Made by a program: the position numbers and the translations under genes
Shown: positions 56,346 through 64,000 of the stretch, piece by piece
Layout: every line of letters begins with the position of its first letter
How positions within the stretch are numbered: position 1 is the first letter of the stretch
Assembly: GCA_050084515.1 (NCBI GenBank)
Contig: CM114272.1
Span: 57,226,001 to 57,290,000, forward strand
DNA length: 64,000 nt
Source of the DNA: Blasia pusilla
Taxonomy: Eukaryota; Marchantiophyta; Marchantiopsida; Blasiales
Reading direction: 5' to 3'
The notes under the pieces: model-generated
Databases searched by the model: none
The model's input: the letters and a program-made list of their open reading frames with translations, nothing else
Told to the model about the DNA's origin: nothing

Positions 56346-57849
56346 CTGCCGCATGAAGTTTCCCCATTGTCTCATACGTACAGTCCACCAACTCAACCAA
56401 GAGCACAACTCTTTGTACTTCCCCTCAATCGCATGCTTCCTCCACCACCCATGAAGTTCTTCCTGGCATTCCATGGCCTGCTTCAAGGTTTTGTTGTCCT
56501 TGCAGCGTTGGAGAAGAGTGACATGCTCTGTCCTCTTATTCTCCTTCATGCAAGATTTGGTGTACCGGGTCACAGACTATTGCCAATGGAAAGCATCCGA
56601 CCTTTCCCTCTCCGGTTGAACCTCTCCACCCAGAACACTTCCCGAATAGCAATCCACCCAGGTTGTGCATTGTCCGCCATGAACCCATAAATTTCTGGAG
56701 GTGGCCTTTTGTTTTCCTTCACCACCTCCAATAAGAGTAACCAGCACATCTTCAAACTACCAAGGTCTTCTGCCTTTACTTCACAGACAAATAAAGTTTT
56801 GAGTCCCTTCTCCACATGGTCATAAACATGAGCACCCATCATCAACCATCCGTTCAGCACTTTGTAGCAAATATCAAAGCTTACCTAGCTGCCGTAAAGA
56901 TCTTCCCCTTCACTCATTCAATCTATAAGATCGAGGCCACTCGACGGACCTGTGGTTGACATTTTGAAGACATAGGCCTTGGATCCCTCGCCTCCTTGGC
57001 CCATGAAGTGCCATCTCTGAATGAATGGAAATTTGGAGTTGGCCTTCATTCTGGCGATGGCATCCATTTCGGCCGTCTTTCCATCCAGAACTCGTATTTG
57101 ACGCAGCAAATTCCATAAGCATTCAGGATCAGCGAGAAATGCGAGATTTTCCCAGAGTTGTTTCTCCTCAACCGCCGTGATCTCGCCCTGTCCAGGGATT
57201 CCAAGAAATTTTTCACAAATTTGCGATGTCATTGTGAGCTTGATCACTCCGGGCTTTGAACCCGGAGAGTTTCTGTAGACCTCGGCAACTTTCTTCGCCA
57301 CATCCTCCTTGATGTGTCTCTGAATTGCATCGGTCACAGGATGAGTGTGGGAGCCAACATGAACTGCCAGCCTTATGTACTCTGACGTGGAGCCCAAGTC
57401 GTGGACAATGAAAAATATGTATGCAGGACACGCTCCAACGCAGAAGGGCGATGCCTGACAATGAGGACATCGATGGCCTCTCGACACCAACCTCGTATGG
57501 AGTTTCTGCATTCTTGGGGGGGAATTGTGACGTATTGACTGTAGATACGGGCATGCTGGACTTCTACGCTCCAAGGCTCCCACGCATTGGCGGCGGGAGA
57601 CAATCCAAGGACCATCTGGAATTGAAGCACTAGTCTGTTGAAGCCTGCACCATCGATGACAATCGACTTTTCGTCCATACCCTTCAGCGTCCTCCGTCTT
57701 TCTTTTGAGCAGAGCAAAGCAAGTGGAGGCAACTCAAAAATGCAATTACCATCGACGGGGGCGGCAAATGCCGACAAGAATGTGCTTAAACATTTTCAAG
57801 GGGTAGAGACGAAAGCAAACTATTGCCTCGATACTCGCAAGAGGAATGA

Positions 57850-58560
57850 GTAGGCGGACAAAGGGCCGGTTGGTGTCCGAGATCCACTGAGGTTGATAAC
57901 ATCCGGAATCTCTTCGGGAAGAACAACATTGATATGAGCGTGTGAAGTTGGAGTTGAAGCCGGATCTGCAGAGCTTGGAGTTGCAAACGTAGAGCTCGGA
58001 GCACTAGGAAATTCTAGACCATCTACTTGGGAAACAGATTTAATGTCGAAGGGGCCGTAAACTCAGTATTGACCATTTGCTAGAGGTAGGAGATTCCATA
58101 CTTTACGGTCTCGAGGTCACGGGTGGACTGTCTCACCTATTATGTCTTCCGTATCGTCCACCTAACATCTTTGGATACAAAGATGGTTCCAATTTGGAGA
58201 AGAAATCGAACAGAGAGAAAATTTTCATCCACTGCTATGAAAGACTCACGAGCTTGCGGTCGAATGATTTCTGATTGAGGAAGGGCCGCCAGATGATTGC
58301 CACAAGTGAGCTTCACATAATTATCCATTCCCAGAAATTTCGTACGGGATGAGGGTGAGAATGAGAATGAGAATGAGAATGAGAATTTTTAATTTATAGT
58401 GAATAGGAAAACAAATACTCTGACATGATTTTTCTTGACAAGATGAAGTTCGGTAGGTGACATTGTCGACACAATGGATCATTCTTTTGCAACACATTCA
58501 TTTACATTTGCAATGTGTTACCGGATTTGGGAAGCGAGAGACGTGGGTTGCGAAGCACAC
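57850..58560. other. 5' side of the transposase gene; (GAGAAT)n microsatellite
   Basis: A minus-strand frame below 58004 may hold the first exon (PSAPSSTFATPSSADPASTP, then SHAHINVVLPEEIPDVINLS). A (GAGAAT)5 microsatellite is at 58357-58386. A promoter for the minus gene is expected here but no TATA box was identified. Confidence 0.45.
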
Positions 58561-58624
58561 TTCATTTTGTTGGAACCCGTCAGAGTCCTGGTAACTCAAC
58601 AATTAACCAAGCTAAGCAAAGCCT

Positions 58625-59197
58625 GCAACCCGTCAGCTTTGGACGGGTTGCACGCTTTTGCCTTACCTTCAAACGCAAACATGATCAAAGCTAGCAACCC
58701 GTCGCTCTCCGACGAGTTGCTCGGATACCGCTCCTTCTTGCCCGAAGATGCCGGAGGCGTGCAAACCGTTTGTTCCCGACGAGTTCCACGGGTGCCGCAC
58801 CTATTTGCCCAAAGACCGCGAGGCGTGCAACCCGTCGCCCTCCGACGGGTTGCGCAAGGGCCTCGCCTTGTGGTGCTTACATGAAGGAAGCGTGCAACCC
58901 GCCGGACCGACGAAAGTTGCGTTGTTAACCCTTGGGAAGCCCGCGTTGTTAACCCTTGACGAGGGAAGCGTGCAACCCAACGGTCTCCGACAGATTACGC
59001 GGGTACGTCCCGTTCTTGTCCAAAGACGGCGGAGGCGCGCAACATGTCGGTCTCCGACAGGTTGCGCGGATACCTCGCGTTCTTGTCCGAAGATGGCGGA
59101 GGCGCTCAACCCGTCGGTCTCCGACGGGTTGCTCTTGCACGTGGCGACGTACCCAAGACGGCAGAGGCGCGCAACCTGTCAGACTCCGACGGGTTGC
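58625..59197. repeat. Palindrome cluster 2 (9 copies, about 67-bp period)
   Basis: Starts at 58625, 58694, 58761, 58827, 58894, 58972, 59039, 59105 and 59171; a weak tenth is near 58565. Most steps are 66-69 bp. The array lies between the two divergent genes and ends 90 bp before the TATA box of the plus gene. Spacers share GATGGCGGAGGCGC-like sequence. Confidence 0.9.
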
Positions 59198-59286
59198 CAT
59201 TTTTCACGTCCGAACTTCCGTAACCTCTGGCACGTCGCCGTCGAAAGGACAACGGGACCCAATGGTCAGCCCAACGGCTAGAAAAG

Positions 59287-59295
59287 TATAAATAG
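59287..59295 (+). promoter_or_regulatory. TATA box of the plus-strand ParB-like gene
   Basis: TATAAATAG lies 292 bp before the chosen ATG at 59587 and directly downstream of the palindrome array. The expected transcription start is near 59320. The leader contains a repeated GCGAGACGGTTCGAC segment (about 59428 and 59450). Confidence 0.75.
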
Positions 59296-59586
59296 GGCAG
59301 AAATCGCTCATTTCCGGTTTCTCATTTTGCGATCTCCATTCCTCTCTCTCCCGCGCAGCAGCTGATCAGATACCAAGGGGCGTTTCACACGGCGAGTCAT
59401 GGTGAGTCGATACGAGGGAATGAGAGCGAGACGGTTCGACCGAACAAGAGCGAGACGGTTCGACTGAACGATCGCAGTTCGATCAACGATCGCGAGAGCT
59501 ACCCATCAAGGCGACTCATCTCAACATCGCAGGCGACTCGATCAAGCGATTCATCATAGACATAGGTGGAGGCATTTCCGGAAAAA

Positions 59587-60216
59587 ATGACGAGGAAAAA
59601 ATCACAAGCAAACAAGTCTGGGAGCTTCACTCCGAAGTCCATTAGGACTCCTGCGTCAGCATCTCCAGGGCCTCGTTCGGCAAATGACATTAGGCAACAG
59701 GAAATCGAGGAGCGGGAAAGGGAAGCGGAGATGCACAACCACGAGCTTCTTGCGAGACGTGTTCAAGAGGCGCTCGATAGACAGAACGCAGAGGCTGAGA
59801 CGTCGCAGGCCTTGAAGAAAAGGATAGCCGACGAAAAGAGAGAAAATAAGCGTCTGGACGCGTCGGTGAGGAGAGCAGAATTGGCTAAAGCGAGGAGGGA
59901 AAAAGCGATAGCCATTGACGACAGCCCTGCCCGTCCAACCGAAAGTGTTGAGATGCGGGAAATGTCCCCGATGAAGTCCGCGGACACAATCAACATAGCG
60001 GAAACGCCAGAAGTTCAAATCAAGGACGATGAGGTCATAAGGACCGCCAGCGTGGAGATGGTGGACATTGCCGAAGAAGCCGGAGAGCGGTCATTCTCGT
60101 CTCCAATCCCGGTGGAAGACATCGACCTCTATCGGATCGACGAGTTCCCAGTCGATTTGCCAGCTTGTGTCTCAGACAAGTTGGCTGGTCAAGAAACCGA
60201 CCCAATTTTCGAGCGG
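59587..60216 (+). CDS. ParB-like/methyltransferase gene, exon 1: coiled-coil N-terminus
   Basis: The ATG at 59587 begins MTRKKSQANKSGSFTPKSIR. About residues 36-100 are a charged helix with heptad character (RQQEIEEREREAEMHNHELL; LKKRIADEKRENKRL), a likely coiled coil. Then comes an acidic linker ending in VSDKLAGQETDPIFER. The exon ends before GTAAGA at 60217. The basic start (KK, K, R) could be a nuclear localisation signal. No homologue is known to me. An alternative start by GTG at 59566 adds seven codons but is unlikely. Confidence 0.7.
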
Positions 60217-60306
60217 GTAAGAGAGGATCTGGGTTTTTTGAATTATGTGAATTGCAATTCATTGGGAATTCAGTGTAGCTTATTGATCTTGTCCCGTTTC
60301 TGACAG
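60217..60306 (+). other. Intron 1 of the ParB-like gene (90 bp)
   Basis: GAGCGG|GTAAGA donor and CTGACAG acceptor; the join GAG CGG | GTG GTA keeps the frame. It contains no palindrome copies, unlike the next intron. Confidence 0.85.
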
Positions 60307-60778
60307 GTGGTAAAGCAGATGGCACTCATGGAGGGCCACAACGCCCCGAGGATTCCACTCTCCCGATTGCGGACAATGGAATACGTTTGTGAAATTCAGT
60401 CCGACGAGGACATCGCGAAGCTTAAACAATCGGCGGCGACAGCATCCTACGTCGATAGCTTTCCTCCCTTCTATGTTCAGCCATACGACAAGCATGGAAC
60501 CAAGCCCTGGTTACGTAGGAGGACTTGGAAAAGCTCAACACATTCTGGAGGATGAGAGACCAGGATTTCAGAAGGCAAGTAGAGGGCACGGAATTCAGCT
60601 GGATGAGGAATCTGTATTTCTTCATCTGGGATGGAAATCACAAGTTCAAGGCGTGGACCAAGTTTGCAGAGGAGCGGCCCAACTCCTTGGAGGCACATTT
60701 TTGCGTGAAGGCAGTGGTCCTTCATCCATTCCCTCATCACATGGCGACGGTGGAGATGGCAATGCATGCCATGAACAC
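60307..60778 (+). CDS. ParB-like/methyltransferase gene, exon 2: ParB/sulfiredoxin-like domain
   Basis: The frame reads VVKQMALMEGHNAPRIPLSR, LRTMEYVCEIQSDEDIAKLK, YVDSFPPFYVQPYDKHGTKP, then after a one-base frame change near 60515 DLEKLNTFWRMRDQDFRRQV, NLYFFIWDGNHKFKAWTKFA and HFCVKAVVLHPFPH. The IPLSRL start, the helix that counts candidates, PFYVQP and the DGNHKFKAW box match the layout of the ParB/Srx fold (the box corresponds to the DG-x-HR-x2-A signature). In bacteria and phages this fold binds CTP, DNA or a nuclease substrate. The exon ends at a GTGAGT donor (60779). The family call is from motif reading only. Confidence 0.6.
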
Positions 60779-61555
60779 GTGAGTATCTTCTTGCTGCAAA
60801 CCGTCGGACTCCGACAAGTTGTTTGGGTCGGCACTGTTGTTGGGATGCTTTTGGCCAAACGCAACTTGTCGGACTCCGACGAGTTGCTCGACTCATGAAT
60901 GGGTTAGGTTTTTTTTGCTGAAAGCAACTCGTCGGACTTCGACAAGTTGCTGGACTCGACGCCTTTTAGGATGTTTTTTGAAGAATGCAACTCGTCGGAC
61001 TCCGACGACTTGTTCTATTGACCACAGGTTTATTAAGTTTTTTGCCCAAAGCAACTTGTCGGAGTCCGACGGGTTGCTCGACTCGCCGCCTTTTCAGGAT
61101 GTTTTTTGAAGAAAGCAACTCGTTGGACTCCGACGAGTTGTTCGACTGACCGCAGGTTTAGTATGTTTTTGGCCCAAAGCAACCCGTCGGTGTCCGACGG
61201 GTTGCTTGACTCGAAATTGTTTTTGGCCAAAATCAACTCGTCGGAGTCCGACGGGTTGCATTCAGAAGTTGGTTTAGCAAATTTTACGTCAAATTGCAAG
61301 TTTGCATTCAATTGCGCAACCTGTCGGACTCCGACGGGTTGCTATGTTCACCTTTGATACGGAATATCTGACAACCCGTCGGTGTCCGATGGGTTGAAAC
61401 CAGGCATTCACAAATGTGAATGCAATCCGTCAGACTCCGACGGGTTGCATCATTTAGCTCGTTGCTAGAATCCGACCTTGAGCTGTGACGACCCGTCGGA
61501 GTCCGACGGGTTGCAGGAACCCATGTAACTTACAAATTTTTCTGACGGGTTGAGT
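60779..61555 (+). other. Intron 2 of the ParB-like gene, filled with palindromes
   Basis: It starts with a perfect GTGAGT donor. The likely acceptor lies at about 61554-61570, but neither the GTTGAG nor the GTGCAAG candidate keeps the frame exactly, which suggests an indel in this copy. Most of its 780 bp are palindrome cluster 3. Confidence 0.65.
60795..61514. repeat. Palindrome cluster 3 (12 copies)
   Basis: Starts at 60795, 60861, 60924, 60987, 61051, 61115, 61179, 61233, 61316, 61371, 61422 and 61488. Seven have 63-66 bp steps. Copies at 60924-61180 alternate two spacer types (CGACGCCTTTTAGGATG and GACCGCAGGTTTAGTATG), giving a higher-order repeat of about 127 bp. All are in intron 2. 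Confidence 0.92.
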
Positions 61556-61559
61556 TTGG

Positions 61560-63341
61560 ATGTGCAAGATTGTATCGGAGGGGAATGTCACCCACCACTG
61601 GATCGAGGACTGCGATCGGGTGAAGAAGGTGCTTACGACGTACTTGGCAGAGTACAAGGGGTTCTTGGGCGACGCCCTGGTAAATCAGATGCTTGCAAAG
61701 GGTGCACAGATAAAGAAGAAAACTTGGGCAAATAAGTTTATTTCCCAAGATGGAGCCGTAACCATCCTTTCTTTGGTCGAAGATACTGAGCCGCTGAAGA
61801 AGAAGAGCGCCTGACTGGAGCTCGAGCGGAGGGAGAAAGTATCTAGGTCTCAGCGTGCGAAATTCATCCAAGCTGCAGTATCTGCAGCCACGAAATACAC
61901 GGCGAGCAAGATGCAGCGATACATCAGCATTCTCAACCCCGAACTTGGTCCTGAGTTTTACAAGGAGCTGAAGGCGATAATCAAGCGCCAGCGGAAAAGG
62001 GATGAAGATCCACAAGGTCGGATTGGGGAGAAAGTGTCCCAGGATCGCGTGCATCAGTTTGCGTTGTCCGGAATAAGCGAGTTTAGGAGGATCCGACTGA
62101 TGAAAATCAGTCTCAAGGGCACAGAGGCCCATAAGAGGGCGGCACACCATCCTCCGGGTGTGTCCGATCCAGTGATCTCCCACTGGCTACGCGAATGGTC
62201 ATTTTGGGACGCGTTGCGGGTTATCGGGAAGTCCCTGCTGGACGGTCTGCAAGCAGAGCTCAAAAGATTAGAGCCCATTCCGGATGAAGCAAACCTGGAA
62301 AGTTCTGTAGATTTCAAGGTTTGGCTCGACGACATCCGCGACAAGCCAATCAAAAATCCAGGATTCAAGACAATGTTCAAGGTTTGCGTCCTCCCTCAGG
62401 TAGAGCTTGACGAAGAAATCGAGGGGAACAAACGGGATCAAGCAAAGAAGAAGCGAGATCTACAGGAGCAGACGGCCGATTCGATTCGAGTAAAAGCGCC
62501 TAACGGATGGTCTTGGTACCTCATCCGGTGTAAGAATGCAGTGTACTGGGAAAATTACCGGCGACCTTGAAATTGTGGGCTTCACCGCTTTGATGGAGAG
62601 ACATTCTCCATGTACGACATGGAGATGGCGCAAAGACATGTCCGATTGGGAGGTGGAGAATTGCCCCATTTGGCTTGACTTCAACGACCTGAAGACATCA
62701 CCGATAAGGATTTATGAGTGCTTCATGATGCAAGTGGCTCTCGGGACAAGACGACATCCCCAATTTTGTGCAAAGATGAAGACTTCTTCGGAGGAGATGC
62801 GGAAGAGCAAGCCCACGAGACAGTTGAGTTGGCTTCCAAGGTCCGCACGACCAAAGACAAATCCACACCGGGTCTCAAAGGCAAGGCGAGGGGAGGGAAA
62901 ATTTGAGGCCGAGTCTTCCCAAAGAGAGGTGAAGATTCAAGGTCAGGCGAATCGTCCGGCGGGGGGAGAGAGGGTCGGACCAGGTCCTCGGCGAAAAAAC
63001 CCCACCATAGTCTCGAGGTCATAGAGACCCGACAAGCCGTCCGCAGACTCGGGGAGAAGCGGAAGCGAGAGGTGCAGTGGTTGTCCCAAGGAGAATCTGA
63101 TCCATCATCCTTGGGAAGACACAGACAAACAACGACCCGGACAAGCGTCCTCCTTCAGTTCACTCCTTTACTGGATGAGCTAAAAAGCTTCAGTTCTCAA
63201 GCGTCAACGCCAGCCATTGATAAATTGACAATGCTGGGACGGAAGCTCCAACGAAGCGAGCACGCTGCTTGGACGATGAATGGAGTGGTCGAAGAGGTTG
63301 CGGTGGATCTCTTGATCGCTGATCTGCCCTCGGGGTTGTGA
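61560..63341 (+). pseudogene. ParB-like/methyltransferase gene, long downstream exon
   Basis: One frame runs for 594 codons and is interrupted only by TGA codons (61812, 62568, 62676, 62715, 62904; 63339 ends it). It reads IVSEGNVTHHWIEDCDRVKK, LGDALVNQMLAKGAQIKKKT, LVEDTEPLKKKSA, LELERREKVSRSQRAKFIQA, KMQRYISILNPELGPEFYKE, SWYLIRCKNAVYWENYRRP, a Lys/Arg-rich linker, then a helical part ending in VEEVAVDLLIADLPSG, which resembles the D-x-x-x-D-x-P strand of a Rossmann methyltransferase. The helical middle could continue the DNA-binding part of ParB-like proteins, but I see no proven helix-turn-helix. If all TGA codons were once CGA (Arg), the frame would be complete. Confidence 0.6.
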
Positions 63342-63373
63342 TTGTGGGGCGAGAATCCGTCGGATGGGTACCT

Positions 63374-63592
63374 TAGTGGAATGTGCCGCTCTCTTATGAC
63401 CAAATAGCGCTATTGTTCTCCTTTGCAGACGCCTATCTGAGTGACAGGGGTTGCTTCTTGGTGTTGACTAGAGGGAGCGAGGACGAGCTCTTCAACCTCC
63501 AGTGCGTCAAGAGGTCGCTAAAGTGGAGGACGGCGCAATCGTGGATCATAAAAAACGAGTACCCACTCCAATCCGCGACGAGTCAGATTCGG
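63374..63592 (+). CDS. Possible methyltransferase C-terminal exon
   Basis: A different frame reads WNVPLSYDQIALLFSFADAY, LSDRGCFLVLTRGSEDELFN and LQCVKRSLKWRTAQSWIIKN, ending at a GTAAGG donor (63593). It resembles the segment that follows the catalytic D/N-P-P motif of SAM-dependent methyltransferases: a helix, a turn (SDRG) and a hydrophobic strand (CFLVL). Together with IADLPSG upstream it could form an N4/N6-type amino-methyltransferase, though the catalytic tetrad is not clear. The link between the two frames is either a minute intron or an indel. Confidence 0.45.
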
Positions 63593-63653
63593 GTAAGGCT
63601 CAATTCCTGTAGTATAATATCAAATATATTTTCAAATTCGGGTAAGGCTCAAT
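63587..63653 (+). repeat. Duplicated splice donor
   Basis: ATTCGGGTAAGGCTCAAT occurs at 63587-63604 and again at 63636-63653, 49 bp apart. The first copy contains the exon end and GTAAGG donor. The second donor would lengthen the exon by 49 bp and change the frame. Confidence 0.85.
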
Positions 63654-63700
63654 GCGTGTTAATTTCAGATAGTATATCTCCGTTGTTTTAATGGCCGTGA

Positions 63701-63990
63701 GCAACCCGTCGGAAGGCGACGGTTTTTAAAGCACCCCATGCTCGGCCGAGCAACCCGTCGGTTTCCGATGGGTTGCATCTTCCGAAACATAGGAAAAAAA
63801 AACGTGGTGTACGCAACCCGCCGGAACCCGACGGGTTGCGCTTTTTTGGTTTTTCCTGTGTTTCGGAAAGCCGCAACCCGTTCGAAAGCGGCGGGTTGCT
63901 CTCACCAGCATGGGTCGCTAGGCCAACAACCCGTCGCCTTCCGACGGGTTGCTCACGGAAAAATAACGGAGAGCCGACGGGTTGTTTTGT
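63701..63990. repeat. Palindrome cluster 4 (5 copies and a partial one)
   Basis: Copies start at 63701, 63750, 63813, 63873 and 63927; a half-site GCCGACGGGTTG is at about 63973. Spacing is 49-63 bp. The cluster follows the donor at 63593 and so probably sits in the next intron; it runs to the window edge. Confidence 0.88.
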
Positions 63991-64000
63991 CACGACCAAC

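Larger units (their letters stand above)
54420..57780 (-). pseudogene. MULE-like transposase with SWIM zinc finger (spliced, frameshifted)
   Basis: Minus strand, N-terminus near 57777. In order: an N-terminal domain (MSAFAAPVDGNCIFELPPLA; DGAGFNRLVLQFQM), a Cys/His cluster CPHCQASPFCVGACPAYIFF, VHVGSHTHPVTDAIQRHI, then the MULE-type catalytic region (LMMGAHVYDHVEKGLKTLFV; EIYGFMADNAQPGWIAIREV, where the Asp of ADNA corresponds to a DDE residue), a helical part (LLQRCKDNKTLKQAMECQEE), and, after an intron, GLNVHENALCPNTSGAESVH. The C-terminal part has FFCPNESCAFRKSYPAAIGA and at about 54600-54530 a SWIM finger CSCDD...CKHMYYALL. Frame changes near 57490, 55474 and 54650 suggest decay or unrecognised introns. 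Length is close to 1,000 residues. Confidence 0.8.

Noticed and set aside
58748-59291. 177-codon plus-strand frame through palindrome cluster 2
   Set aside because: It is GC-rich and made of the palindromic repeats; it ends at the TATA box and has repetitive SDGL words from the repeat only.
61560-63341. TGA recoding or selenocysteine
   Set aside because: No structural signal was sought or seen, and neighbouring frameshifts point to decay.
56069-63990. CRISPR-like array of 27-bp repeats
   Set aside because: Repeats are palindromic, diverged and in introns of eukaryotic-type genes; spacers are themselves related and there are no cas genes.
56069-63990. Bacterial-type intrinsic terminators
   Set aside because: The hairpins are not followed by consistent T-runs, and the context has GT-AG introns and a TATA box.
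1-64000. tRNA or rRNA genes
   Set aside because: No A-box/B-box pair with a foldable cloverleaf and no rRNA-like sequence was noticed; a dedicated tRNA scan was not possible.

Overview
The window looks like nuclear DNA of a plant-lineage eukaryote (streptophyte). The reasons are GT-AG introns, Ty3/gypsy and Ty1/copia elements of plant type, a hAT-type MITE, non-LTR elements and long AT-rich gene-free stretches. The lineage cannot be fixed from sequence alone; a non-seed plant or charophyte alga would fit, because gypsy elements that carry a captured cytosine-5 DNA methyltransferase (DNMT) have been reported from charophytes. Only one intact host-like gene is visible: a two-exon, secreted ACMSD-type amidohydrolase (25.3-27.0 kb, minus strand).

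Layout. 0-1.5 kb: AT-rich DNA and a 43-bp tandem repeat. 1.5-18.5 kb: nested gypsy elements. Element B (plus strand) has a DNMT gene split in two by element A (minus strand, 2450-12168). Element A carries gag, protease, its own DNMT with motifs I, IV, VI, VIII and X, RT with YIDD, RNase H and integrase. Its LTRs are arranged like a linearised two-LTR circle. A tandem LTR/integrase remnant (C) follows B. 18.5-19.3 kb: copia RNase H end and LTR. 20-21.6 kb: a decayed, unrecognised coding region. 22.6-23.1 kb: a cluster of TGACTCA-like motifs. 25.3-27 kb: amidohydrolase gene. 28.2-30.4 kb: a 94-bp tandem repeat and a diverged LTR. 33-36.8 kb and 41-42.7 kb: two decayed copies of one non-LTR retrotransposon, the first interrupted by a hAT MITE with an exact 8-bp duplication; a second MITE copy lies at 40.4 kb. 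43.9-46.1 kb: AT-rich inverted repeat. 46.8-53.9 kb: gypsy element D (minus), again with a DNMT, split by a solo LTR with a 5-bp duplication.

54.2-64 kb is the most unusual part. A MULE-like transposase with a C-terminal SWIM zinc finger (minus) and a second multi-exon gene (plus) are transcribed divergently. The plus gene encodes a coiled-coil region, a ParB/sulfiredoxin-like domain and a possible Rossmann methyltransferase end. About 31 copies of a 27-bp odd palindrome (half-site GCAACCCGTCGGA) lie only in introns, the divergent promoter region and flanks, often spaced 63-67 bp. I read this as a large DNA transposon, or its relic, with its own set of symmetric sites.

Decay signatures differ by element. 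Element B's stops are nearly all TAG, often where sister copies have Gln. The plus gene's in-frame stops are all TGA. Both fit loss of methylated cytosines (CAG to TAG, CGA to TGA). Reading frames, splice sites and family names come from reading translations by eye; no searches were run.
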